Source: Candidatus Omnitrophota bacterium (lineage in GTDB: Bacteria; Omnitrophota; Gorgyraeia; Zapsychrales; Zapsychraceae). From it: a stretch of DNA of 7,770 bases. This document shows, piece by piece, positions 1 to 6,826 of the stretch. The notes under the pieces were generated by a model. The model ran no database searches and had not been told where the DNA came from. It worked only from the letters and a program-made list of their open reading frames with translations. Every line of letters begins with the position of its first letter. The first letter of the stretch is position 1. The translations under genes and the position numbers were made by a program. The stretch is taken from assembly GCA_029567025.1 (NCBI GenBank), contig JAKQLT010000009.1:1-7770 (forward strand), read 5' to 3'.

Positions 1-497
1 GCGCTTAAGGGAATGCCGAAAATCACTTTGACATCGCTATCAAAAAAACCTAATTCCTTAACGGCCAAACCAATGGTATACATAATGCGATTATCCACGC
101 GAAGATCCGCGGCTACACTAACCGCCGAACCAATAGCCACGCCCAAATCATTAAGATTAAAAGCGCAGGGGAATTGAGGATGTTTCGTTTTCTCCTCGCA
201 ATTTTTATATCCGCACAGCCCACATTTTTTTAAACCAATAGACGCATATTTTGTCCCTAAAAGCACAATAAAATCAGAAGCCAAAACATTATTCGCGTCG
301 CGAATAAAATTTTGCAAATTTTCTTTTTCTCCCATTTCTTTTAATTTCGCGCCTATTTTTTCAATATCGTCTTTCTCGGCAATCATAAATGTCATATGAC
401 TTAATCCGCGGCCTTTAGGCGCGGTGCGCGCCGCGATAATCATTTTCTTCGCCACATCTAACAAAGCTTCTTTTTTGATATCTTGTTCTTGTTTCAT
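1..497 (-). CDS. DUF2148 ferredoxin-domain protein (3' end cut by window)
   Basis: The first 165 residues are visible; the C-terminus lies beyond base 1. Translation starts at ATG 497-495, and an AAAGGA ribosome binding site (505-510) sits 7 nt upstream. A cysteine pattern C92-x2-C95-x4-C100-x10-C111 (KKCGLCGYKNCEEK core) suits binding of an iron-sulfur cluster. The N-terminal segment AARTAPKGRG and the later AIGSAV, NRIMYTIG and GIPLS segments match my memory of the DUF2148 'ferredoxin domain-containing' family found in anaerobes. The biochemical role of that family is not established, so electron transfer or redox sensing is only inferred. It has no signal peptide and should be cytosolic. 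It starts 13 nt after the SPL-like gene ends, so it is probably the next gene of the same transcript. Family confidence is good; function is unknown. Confidence 0.82.
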   Translation of the reverse strand, partial: MKQEQDIKKEALLDVAKKMIIAARTAPKGRGLSHMTFMIAEKDDIEKIGAKLKEMGEKENLQNFIRDANNVLASDFIVLLGTKYASIGLKKCGLCGYKNCEEKTKHPQFPCAFNLNDLGVAIGSAVSVAADLRVDNRIMYTIGLAVKELGFFDSDVKVIFGIPLS

Positions 498-510
498 AAA
501 TTTATCCTTT

Positions 511-1827
511 TTAATGAGTGCCTAACTTATTTGTCATCTCTTTATCTTCCATGCACAAATAGACCCAAATATTCTTACCGTGTTCTAAAATAAATTCCTT
601 CATTTTTCTGTAAATATCTTGCCTTAAATGGGAACTATAGCGCAATTTATTATCAAATCCAAGCACAAACTCGCCGTCTAAAATTTTATTATCCACAAAA
701 CGGTTTTCAATCGCCTCTTTTTGTTTCGGCGACATACGCAAACACCCCAAGCTAATCCATGCGATTTTCTCCGGCGAAACGTATTTAAAAATATCTTTTA
801 CAACGCTTTGATAATCTTTCTCCCAACCGTCATAAAAAACAATCGGATCAAAATGAAAACCAATTTTGTATCCGTGACGCGCGCATTGTTCCGCACAAGC
901 CAAGCGCTCTTTAAGCGAAGCAGTGTAAAATTCCGTCGAATCAATGATTTTTTGCGGATTAAGCGACCAGGACACAATCATATTATTAGCCGCCGGAATC
1001 GACAAAAGCCCGCCGATATTTTTACTTTTTGTCTTAAATTCAAAACGCGTTTGCGGATAATTTCTAAAAAACTCAACAATCTCTACCGCGTAATTTGTTA
1101 TATCATCAAAAATGAGAGAATCGGTAAATTGCCCTGTGCCCAGACGGATATTTTTATTCTTAAAACTTTTAAATTCTTTAAAATAATCTTCTAAATTCGC
1201 CTGAAGCATAATGCCCGGCGCATTGGTATAACTCTGCAAAAAACAATACTGGCATTCAAAGCCACAGCCAAATCCACAATTCATGATTTTATATCCGCAG
1301 CACACCGCATCTTTCGTGCACGGGCAATCAACAAAAAAATTATACTTTTCTTTTACGATAAAAAACTTCTCCAGACGACGGTTATAATCACAAAGCGAGA
1401 ATTTCTTATCTTTCACATAGTGCTGATAGGAAGAAATATTATGATAACGCGCATGCGGAAATTTTTTCTTCATATTTTTTACAAGTTCGGCATTTCTAAC
1501 ATCTTTTTCAATAAAAATATCTCTCGGGAGAAATTTCTTTTGTTTTATAACGCTGATTTTATTTTTTGGCTGCAACTTAAGCGGTGAAAAATGCCATCGC
1601 TCTTTTTCCCTGTCGGATAAATGCGGAAAACGCCTGGAAAGAAGCTCTTTTTTTATAACAGTAAATGGTTTTAAACGATCTTTTTCTAATAAAAATATCG
1701 CGGCAAAAGACATTTTTTCTTTTTTGGCAATTTCATAAACAAGCCGAATCATTTGCGCTTTTTTATTAAGCCCAAAATGAGAAAAATTCTTTTCAACAAA
1801 CTTTTGAATAGCTACAAGATTAGGCAT
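511..1827 (-). CDS. SPL-family (spore photoproduct lyase-like) radical SAM protein
   Basis: A 438-residue protein with the SPL-type radical SAM signature C188-GFE-C192-QY-C195 followed by FLQSY, which coordinates the [4Fe-4S] cluster that cleaves S-adenosylmethionine. The central and C-terminal part follows the SPL layout: RFEFKTKS strand, IVSWSLNP, the ERLACAEQCARHGYKIGFHF segment and DGWEKDY. The N-terminus is about 95 residues longer than in Bacillus SplB. An extra cysteine-rich stretch (C168, C170, C176, C177, C184) lies just before the cluster motif. Where true SP lyases have their H-atom-donor cysteine (Cys141 in B. subtilis), this protein reads RLGTGQFTDSL with no cysteine. It is therefore probably a paralogue with another substrate. 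The start ATG overlaps the end of the upstream aldo/keto reductase by 8 nt and has no good Shine-Dalgarno sequence, which suggests translational coupling. No sporulation genes are nearby. Confidence 0.85.
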   Translation of the reverse strand: MPNLVAIQKFVEKNFSHFGLNKKAQMIRLVYEIAKKEKMSFAAIFLLEKDRLKPFTVIKKELLSRRFPHLSDREKERWHFSPLKLQPKNKISVIKQKKFLPRDIFIEKDVRNAELVKNMKKKFPHARYHNISSYQHYVKDKKFSLCDYNRRLEKFFIVKEKYNFFVDCPCTKDAVCCGYKIMNCGFGCGFECQYCFLQSYTNAPGIMLQANLEDYFKEFKSFKNKNIRLGTGQFTDSLIFDDITNYAVEIVEFFRNYPQTRFEFKTKSKNIGGLLSIPAANNMIVSWSLNPQKIIDSTEFYTASLKERLACAEQCARHGYKIGFHFDPIVFYDGWEKDYQSVVKDIFKYVSPEKIAWISLGCLRMSPKQKEAIENRFVDNKILDGEFVLGFDNKLRYSSHLRQDIYRKMKEFILEHGKNIWVYLCMEDKEMTNKLGTH

Positions 1828-2752
1828 GGAAAAAACGGCTCAAGGCGTTTTCAATAATTTCAAACTCTTCAACGTTTAAATCCCAAGAAAGGGCTTCGAT
1901 ATTTCTTCTAACTTGATCGGCGTTACGGCATCCAACCAAAACGCTCACAACGCCTTTTTTTTGGCGAACCCAATTAAGCGCGATTTCATTAAGCGGTTTC
2001 TTAATTTTGGAAAGCTCATCTAAAAAAATTTTAACTTGAGGGAATGCTTCTTTGGTATAAAAAGGATAGAAAAAGTTTCGCGCGTCGGATTTTGGAAAAT
2101 GCGGATTTTTCTGATATTTACCGGAAAGAATCCCACCGGCCAAAGGCCCATACGCCAAAAGCCCAATATTTTTTTCAACACAAAAAGGCAGAATATCTTT
2201 TTCAATATCGCGCTCTAAAATAGAATATTGATTCTGAAGTGTGACAATATCCGCGTGTTTAAGAGCCTCTACTAATAATTTTTTGTCAAAATTGGAAACA
2301 CCGATATGGCGGATTTTCCCCTGACGCTTTAAATCATTTAAAGCGTTTAAAGAATCTTCTAAAGAAACATTAGCGTCGGGCCAGTGAATTTGATAAATGT
2401 CAATATAATCGGTTTGAAGACGGCGCAAAGAATTCCCAATTTCTTCTCGGATAAATTTGGGCGTTAAATTATGCGAAATCCTTTTTTCCTTAATTTCAAG
2501 CCCGCATTTAGTCGCGATAATAAGTTTCGAACGTTTATGTTTAATGGCTTTACCGATAATTTCTTCAGCTTTCCCAAATCCATAAACCGGCGCTGTGTCG
2601 ATAAAATTCACGCCTAAATCAATCGCGGATAAAATAGCGTCGATAGAATCTTTTTCCTGTGCGCCGCCCCACATCTCGCCACCTAAAACCCACGTGCCAA
2701 GTCCAATACAAGAAACTTTGAGCGATATTTTAGGAATACAACAATAATTCAA
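1820..2752 (-). CDS. aldo/keto reductase
   Basis: A 310-residue cytosolic NAD(P)H-dependent oxidoreductase of the aldo/keto reductase superfamily, a full-length (beta/alpha)8 barrel. The catalytic tetrad is visible: D52 and Y57 in DTAPVYGFGKAEE, K82 in IIATKCG and H123 in YQIHWPD. Other family marks are IGVSNF, LLAYGPLAGGILSGKY and the C-terminal cofactor-binding VLVGCRNADQVRRN. The N-terminus (IPKISLKVSCIGLGTW) has the usual length only if translation begins at TTG 2752-2750; no in-frame ATG fits. An AAAGGAG sequence (2757-2763) supports this start. Substrate cannot be predicted; the IolS/YdhF-like layout is generic. The gene follows the exported Hsp20 gene after a 57-nt gap that holds a strong hairpin, and it overlaps the SPL-like gene downstream. 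Confidence 0.93.
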   Translation of the reverse strand: MNYCCIPKISLKVSCIGLGTWVLGGEMWGGAQEKDSIDAILSAIDLGVNFIDTAPVYGFGKAEEIIGKAIKHKRSKLIIATKCGLEIKEKRISHNLTPKFIREEIGNSLRRLQTDYIDIYQIHWPDANVSLEDSLNALNDLKRQGKIRHIGVSNFDKKLLVEALKHADIVTLQNQYSILERDIEKDILPFCVEKNIGLLAYGPLAGGILSGKYQKNPHFPKSDARNFFYPFYTKEAFPQVKIFLDELSKIKKPLNEIALNWVRQKKGVVSVLVGCRNADQVRRNIEALSWDLNVEEFEIIENALSRFFHA

Positions 2753-2756
2753 AAGA

Positions 2757-2763
2757 CTCCTTT
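2757..2763 (-). promoter_or_regulatory. Ribosome binding site of the TTG-started aldo/keto reductase
   Basis: AAAGGAG on the minus strand ends 4 nt before the TTG at 2752. The spacing is short, but this is the only Shine-Dalgarno candidate and it agrees with the conserved N-terminal length of the family, so it decides the start. Confidence 0.7.
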
Positions 2764-2776
2764 ATCTTCTCCCAAC

Positions 2777-2801
2777 CTTCCCCACCCCCGAGGTGGGGAA
2801 G
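2777..2801 (-). repeat. Strong intergenic hairpin after the exported Hsp20 gene
   Basis: A perfect 10-bp inverted repeat, CTTCCCCACC (2777-2786) and GGTGGGGAAG (2792-2801), encloses a 5-nt loop. Imperfect pairing continues outward (CAA 2773-2775 with TTG 2803-2805). In the transcribed (minus) direction the stem is followed by a purine-rich stretch, not a U-tract, so it is not a canonical intrinsic terminator for the operon. On the plus strand it is followed by a T-run (2807-2811), but no plus-strand gene ends here. It begins 8 nt after the upstream stop codon. A role in mRNA 3' protection or processing, or a dispersed palindromic repeat, is the likelier reading. Confidence 0.75.
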
Positions 2802-2809
2802 ATTGCTTT

Positions 2810-3577
2810 TTATTTCTTTTTAGGAATGGTTACCTTTAACACGCCATTTTCATATTTGACATCAAATTTCTTATCATCCGCGTCTTTGGGAAGCGCAAAA
2901 GATCTTAAAAAATGCCCAAAACTGCGTTCTTGACGATGATAACGGTCCGGGGATTCTTCCTCAACCGAACTTGTGCGATTTCCTGAGATAATCAAAAGGC
3001 CGTTTTTTATTTCTACATTAATATTATCCTTTTTCATATCAGGAATATCCATCTGAAAAACATAAGCCTTTTTTTCTTCTTTCCAATCGACTTTAGGATC
3101 AAAAAAATCTTGTTTGCTTAAACCACTAAACATCAAAGGATCTCTGAAACTAAAACCGATTTCATCATCAAAAAGACTTTGCATCCGCGATTGTAACGCG
3201 CGCATTCTTTGTTCAAAAGGGTCATCATAAAATGATGGGGCCATAGGCGCTTTAGATAAAGGTTTTCCCGAAGAAGAAATTTTACAAAGAGGCGCACCCA
3301 TCATTTTTAAAGAAACTATTTTCTCTGAATTCTCATCCGAAACAACAATGACTTCCTGCCCTAAAGAAAGATTGGTTGGAATGCCCTCTGCGGCAACAAA
3401 GGTTTTTTCCTGATTCGAATTATATTCCAAAATAGTGACTTCATTCTTACTCGCATTTAAAATAGCGACTTTGCCAATATAATATTTGTAATTTTCTGAA
3501 GTTCCTTCCGAAAAACCGGTCCGCGCAAAAAGCGCGATAAAAAATAACAAAAAGAAGAATTGAAGTGTTTTTTTCAT
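2810..3577 (-). CDS. exported Hsp20/alpha-crystallin domain protein with N-terminal beta-rich region
   Basis: A 255-residue protein. Residues 1-23 are a clear Sec signal peptide: KK, then a hydrophobic core of Phe, Leu, Ile and Ala, with probable cleavage near GFS|E; no lipobox cysteine is present. Residues 32-92 are rich in alternating beta-strand patterns (YIGKVAIL, NEVTILEY, LGQEVIVVS, KIVSLKM) and resemble small secreted beta-barrel (DUF5666-like) regions; this assignment is tentative. A Pro/Ser linker follows, then a helical stretch with FEQRMRALQSRMQSLFDD, typical of the segment before Hsp20 domains. The alpha-crystallin domain spans about 161-255 (KVDWKEEKKAYVFQMDIPDM, GLLIISG, FLRSFALP, YENGVLKVTIP). 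The protein stops at IPKKK and lacks the usual I-x-I tail. The start is backed by a strong AAGGAGGG site 6 nt upstream. It lies 37 nt after clpB. A holdase in the periplasm or outer envelope is inferred. Confidence 0.88.
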   Translation of the reverse strand: MKKTLQFFFLLFFIALFARTGFSEGTSENYKYYIGKVAILNASKNEVTILEYNSNQEKTFVAAEGIPTNLSLGQEVIVVSDENSEKIVSLKMMGAPLCKISSSGKPLSKAPMAPSFYDDPFEQRMRALQSRMQSLFDDEIGFSFRDPLMFSGLSKQDFFDPKVDWKEEKKAYVFQMDIPDMKKDNINVEIKNGLLIISGNRTSSVEEESPDRYHRQERSFGHFLRSFALPKDADDKKFDVKYENGVLKVTIPKKK

Positions 3578-3614
3578 AAAATCCCTCCTTTTTAAAAGTT
3601 TGAAAATTAAATTA

Positions 3615-6206
3615 TCACAAAGTTGATTTAATCACAATATCTTCTTTTTTCTTATCATAATCGACAAGGATTTTTTCTTTCGATTTAATATCGCCTTTTA
3701 GCAATTGAAGCGCGATCGGATCTTGCACATATTTTTGAATCACGCGCTTTAACGGCCGCGCGCCATAAACAGGATCATAACCCCGATCGCTTAAAAATTC
3801 TTTAGCTTTATCAGTCAACTCAAGTGTCAAATTCTTACTTTTTAATCGTTCTTTTAAAAGATCCATCTGAATATCAACAATTTGCTTGATGAAAGCTTTT
3901 TCCAGACGATTAAAAATAATCATTTCATCCACACGATTTAAGAATTCCGGACGAAAAGCATCTTTAAGAGCGCGTTCAATATGATGACGCATTTCTTTTT
4001 TATCTGTTAAAGAAATAATATCTTCCGATCCCAGATTAGATGTCATAATAATAATTGTATTTTTAAAATTCACGACTCGGCCTTGTCCATCAGTTAAACG
4101 GCCATCATCAAGAATCTGTAATAACACATTAAACACATCCCGATGCGCTTTTTCTATTTCATCAAGCAAAATAACCGCGTATGGACGTCGGCGCACACTT
4201 TCAGTTAATTGGCCGCCTTCTTCATAACCCACATAACCAGGCGGCGCGCCAATCAAACGCGACACGCTGTGTTTCTCCATATATTCGCTCATATCTACAC
4301 GAATAACCGCGTTCTCATCATCAAATAAAAATGCGGCTAACGTTTTCGCCAGTTCTGTTTTCCCAACGCCGGTTGGCCCGACAAAAATAAAAGAACCCAT
4401 AGGCCGTTGTGGATCGCTTAAACCCGTGCGTGACCGACGGATACAATCAGAAATAAGTCCAATCGCCTCATCTTGGCCGACAACACGTTTTTTTAACACT
4501 TCTTCCATATGAACTAATTTTTCAGTCTCACCTTCCATAAGTTTGGTGAGCGGAATTTTTGTCCATTTCGAGACAATCTCGGCGATATCCTGTTCATCCA
4601 CCTCTTCTTTTAAAAGCATGGATTTTTCCTGCAGATGCGCCAAACGATTATTCTTCTCTTTTAATTCTTTTTCTAAATTCACAATTGTTCCATAACGAAT
4701 CTCCGCGACCTTTCCCAAATCGCCTGTTTTTTCATACTGAAGCGCCTCTTGTTTGGCGTGTTCTATTTTTGTCTTGATCGAACGAATGCTTTCAATCATC
4801 TCTTTTTCCGACTGCCAGCGTAAACGAAGAGATTTATTTTCTTCTTTTAAATCTTTTAAATCCTCTTCAATCTTTTTTAATCGTTCTTGCGAGGACGGAT
4901 CGTGTTCTTTTTTAAGCGCTTGGCGTTCAATTTCTAATTGACGTATTTTTCTCTCATTTGTGTCTAATTCCTGCGGCATGCTGTCAATTTCAATACGTAA
5001 ACGCGACGCGGCTTCATCAATTAAATCAATGGCCTTATCGGGTAAAAATCGTTCTGTAATATAACGATCTGACATAAGCGCAGCGGCAATAATCGCTGGA
5101 TCTTTAATACGCACACCATGATGAATTTCATAACGCTCTTTAAGCCCGCGTAAAATGGCAATCGTATCTTCCACGCTCGGTTCATTAACCATAACAGGCT
5201 GAAAACGCCTTTCCAACGCCGCGTCTTTTTCAATATATTGACGGTATTCATCTAAAGTCGTTGCGCCCACGCAACGTAAAACGCCTCGCGCCAAAGCCGG
5301 CTTTAACATATTTGACGCATCAATCGCGCCTTCGGCTTTTCCCGCGCCGACGATTGTATGAAGCTCATCAATAAAAAGAATGATTTCTCCGGCCCGATGT
5401 TCGACTTCTTTTAAAACGGCTTTCAAGCGGTCCTCAAATTCTCCGCGAAATTTCGCGCCGGCCAATAATGCGCCCATATCAAGTGTAATGACTTTTTTTC
5501 GTTTCAATCCTTCAGGAACATCTTCAAAATAAATACGTTGCGCGAGGCCTTCTACAATAGCGGTTTTTCCAACGCCGGGCTCGCCAATTAAAACAGGATT
5601 ATTCTTTGTTCGTCGGGAAAGGACTTGAATCACGCGGCGGATTTCTTCATCGCGACCAATAACCGGATCAAGCCTTCCTTCCTGCGCTAATTTTGTCAAA
5701 TCGCGCCCATATTTTTCCAACGCCTGATATTTATCTTCCGGGTTCTGGTCTATCACTTTTTGTCCTCCTCTTATATGATTAAGAATATTCTTAATTTGTT
5801 CTTCGGTAATACCGTTTTTCTTTAATTCTTCTCGCAAAAAAGAATCCTTTTCATAAAAAAGCGCTAAAAAAATATGTTCCTGCGCCACATAATCATCATG
5901 CATTTCTTGAGAAATCTTTTGCGCACGCTGTAAAACATTATGGCTATCCTGCGCCAAAGAAGGCTGTTGCGCGTTTCCTTCGACAACTGGTTTTTTCTCG
6001 AATCGCGCCTCGAGCGCACCTAAATATTTTTTGACACTACCGCCGAGCTTATCTAAAAAAGAAACAATAAAACCGTCTTGTTCTTTTAATAACGCATACG
6101 ATAAATGATCCGTATCAATGCTCGGATGATGAAACGCGCTGGCTAATTGAAACGCGCGCTCAATAGTTTCTTGACTTTTTTGTGTAAAGCGATTTATATC
6201 AAACAT
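3615..6206 (-). CDS. clpB: ATP-dependent chaperone ClpB (Hsp104-type disaggregase)
   Basis: An 863-residue AAA+ protein, essentially the length of E. coli ClpB (857). Domains: Clp_N repeat region (about 1-150), NBD1 with Walker A GEPGVGKT (208-215), Walker B ILFIDE (276-281) and arginine pair RR (333-334), then the coiled-coil M domain (about 409-527), NBD2 with Walker A GPTGVGKT (610-617), Walker B VILLDE (678-683) and sensor-2 GAR (815-817). The full-length M domain and the absence of a ClpP-binding IGF/IGL loop mark it as ClpB, not ClpC or ClpA. Pore loop 1 reads KFRGEFE, with Phe replacing the commoner Tyr. ClpB hexamers thread aggregated proteins with DnaK help. The frame is open to a TTG at 6260 and an ATG at 6239, but only ATG 6206 combines the canonical N-terminus (MFDINRFTQKSQ) with an AAAGGA site at 7 nt spacing. 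It is co-transcribed with two Hsp20-type genes. Confidence 0.97.
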   Translation of the reverse strand: MFDINRFTQKSQETIERAFQLASAFHHPSIDTDHLSYALLKEQDGFIVSFLDKLGGSVKKYLGALEARFEKKPVVEGNAQQPSLAQDSHNVLQRAQKISQEMHDDYVAQEHIFLALFYEKDSFLREELKKNGITEEQIKNILNHIRGGQKVIDQNPEDKYQALEKYGRDLTKLAQEGRLDPVIGRDEEIRRVIQVLSRRTKNNPVLIGEPGVGKTAIVEGLAQRIYFEDVPEGLKRKKVITLDMGALLAGAKFRGEFEDRLKAVLKEVEHRAGEIILFIDELHTIVGAGKAEGAIDASNMLKPALARGVLRCVGATTLDEYRQYIEKDAALERRFQPVMVNEPSVEDTIAILRGLKERYEIHHGVRIKDPAIIAAALMSDRYITERFLPDKAIDLIDEAASRLRIEIDSMPQELDTNERKIRQLEIERQALKKEHDPSSQERLKKIEEDLKDLKEENKSLRLRWQSEKEMIESIRSIKTKIEHAKQEALQYEKTGDLGKVAEIRYGTIVNLEKELKEKNNRLAHLQEKSMLLKEEVDEQDIAEIVSKWTKIPLTKLMEGETEKLVHMEEVLKKRVVGQDEAIGLISDCIRRSRTGLSDPQRPMGSFIFVGPTGVGKTELAKTLAAFLFDDENAVIRVDMSEYMEKHSVSRLIGAPPGYVGYEEGGQLTESVRRRPYAVILLDEIEKAHRDVFNVLLQILDDGRLTDGQGRVVNFKNTIIIMTSNLGSEDIISLTDKKEMRHHIERALKDAFRPEFLNRVDEMIIFNRLEKAFIKQIVDIQMDLLKERLKSKNLTLELTDKAKEFLSDRGYDPVYGARPLKRVIQKYVQDPIALQLLKGDIKSKEKILVDYDKKKEDIVIKSTL

Positions 6207-6213
6207 TTCATCA

Positions 6214-6219
6214 TCCTTT
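6214..6219 (-). promoter_or_regulatory. Ribosome binding site fixing the clpB start
   Basis: AAAGGA on the minus strand, 7 nt before ATG 6206. The two longer in-frame starts (ATG 6239, TTG 6260) have poorly spaced or no Shine-Dalgarno sequences, and their added residues are not part of the ClpB fold. Confidence 0.8.
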
Positions 6220-6276
6220 TTATTTAAAAAGCCGGCCATTAACCTTTTAAAACCTGACAATCATTTTACGAAGGCC

Positions 6277-6290
6277 AAGGGCCGGCCCTT
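6277..6290 (-). repeat. GC-rich palindrome between hsp20 and clpB
   Basis: AAGGGCCGGCCCTT is a perfect 14-bp palindrome that can fold as a 5-bp stem with a CCGG loop. It begins 8 nt after the hsp20 stop. The minus strand after it (GGCCTTCGTAAAATG) has no U-tract, so it should not terminate clpB transcription; the T-run (6293-6300) lies on the plus-strand side. A second copy of the core, GCCGGCC at 6231-6237, is complementary to bases 6280-6286 and could form an alternative 7-bp pairing across the leader. An element setting the hsp20-to-clpB ratio is inferred. Confidence 0.65.
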
Positions 6291-6298
6291 TCTTTTTT

Positions 6299-6763
6299 TT
6301 ATTTAATATTCACCGTAATTTGTTTTGGTTTCGCTTCTTCGGCTTTCGGAAGTTTTATTTCCAAAACGCCGTCCTTATAATTCGCCTCTATTTTCTGTTC
6401 ATTTATTTTCGACGGCAAAGCAATCGCCCGATAAAAACTGCCGTAATATCGTTCGATACGTCGGTATTCGCCTTCTTTGACATCAGAATCTTTTTTCTTT
6501 TCTCCTTTAATAACTAAATGATCTTCTTCAATAGAAACTTGTATTTCCTCTTTTGATAATCCCGGCAAATCTGCTTTGACCGTGATATAATCTTTAGAAT
6601 CATGAATATCAACGGCTGGAAGCCATGCACCGGATAAAAAAGATTTATCATTTTTCTCACCGCTTCGCACATCAAATAAATGATTCATTTCTCTTTGCAG
6701 GCTTTCCAATTCTGAAAAAGGATCAAGCCACCAATTGTTTTGATTTTTAGGAATAAGTTTCAT
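6299..6763 (-). CDS. hsp20: Hsp20 small heat-shock protein (cytosolic)
   Basis: A 154-residue class A-type small heat-shock protein, an ATP-independent holdase. It has the N-terminal WWLDPFSELESLQREMNHLF segment, an alpha-crystallin domain from about 47 to 140 (WLPAVDIHDSKDYITVKADL, LVIKGEKK, RRIERYYGSFYRAIALP, YKDGVLEIKLPK) and the C-terminal oligomerisation motif I149-T-V151. There is no signal peptide. An upstream in-frame ATG (6808) lies in the CIRCE operator and would add 15 unlike residues. ATG 6763 is chosen because an AAAGGAGG sequence sits 6 nt before it and the residues match family N-termini. First gene of the hsp20-clpB-exported sHsp cluster, 92 nt before clpB. Expression is probably repressed by HrcA at the overlapping CIRCE site and induced by heat or protein damage. 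Confidence 0.96.
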   Translation of the reverse strand: MKLIPKNQNNWWLDPFSELESLQREMNHLFDVRSGEKNDKSFLSGAWLPAVDIHDSKDYITVKADLPGLSKEEIQVSIEEDHLVIKGEKKKDSDVKEGEYRRIERYYGSFYRAIALPSKINEQKIEANYKDGVLEIKLPKAEEAKPKQITVNIK

Positions 6764-6769
6764 ATTACG

Positions 6770-6777
6770 CCTCCTTT
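6770..6777 (-). promoter_or_regulatory. Ribosome binding site fixing the hsp20 start
   Basis: AAAGGAGG on the minus strand, 6 nt before ATG 6763, is a near-perfect anti-16S match. It rules out the longer start at 6808, which would fall upstream of the likely transcription start. Confidence 0.88.
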
Positions 6778-6782
6778 CTCTC

Positions 6783-6807
6783 TGGCACTCTATTATAATG
6801 AGTGCCA
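6783..6807 (-). promoter_or_regulatory. CIRCE operator (HrcA binding site)
   Basis: The minus strand reads TGGCACTC-N9-GAGTGCCA, a perfect 8-bp inverted repeat with exactly the 9-nt spacer of CIRCE (consensus TTAGCACTC-N9-GAGTGCTAA). The A-to-G change in the left arm is matched by the compensating T-to-C in the right arm, so symmetry is kept. CIRCE binds the repressor HrcA, whose gene is not in the window. Its position 20 nt upstream of the hsp20 start is typical. Confidence 0.93.
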
Positions 6808-6820
6808 AATTAAGATTAAA
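6792..6820 (-). promoter_or_regulatory. Probable promoter of the hsp20-clpB operon
   Basis: A perfect TATAAT box (6797-6792) lies inside the CIRCE spacer. At 17 nt spacing the -35 position (6820-6815) reads TTTAAT, only 3 of 6 matches. Transcription would start near 6785, giving a leader of about 20 nt, and HrcA bound at CIRCE would block polymerase directly. The -35 half is uncertain. Confidence 0.6.
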
Positions 6821-6826
6821 AAAATA

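Noticed and set aside
721..1194. Plus-strand open frame of 157 codons
   Set aside because: It lies wholly inside the SPL-like gene on the other strand, its product is basic with no recognisable domain, and it has no matching ribosome binding site.
2773..2811. Intrinsic terminator for the heat-shock operon
   Set aside because: The T-run follows the stem only on the plus strand; in the transcribed direction no U-tract follows, and no plus-strand gene ends here.
5021..5251. Minus-strand open frame of 76 codons
   Set aside because: It overlaps clpB in another frame; the clpB frame carries conserved AAA+ motifs across this stretch.
6207..6260. Eighteen-codon N-terminal extension of ClpB from a TTG
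   Set aside because: The added residues are not ClpB-like and the segment holds the leader palindrome arm and the Shine-Dalgarno sequence of the true ATG at 6206.
6764..6808. Fifteen-codon N-terminal extension of Hsp20
   Set aside because: Its ATG is inside the CIRCE operator and upstream of or at the predicted transcription start; the AAAGGAGG site points to ATG 6763.
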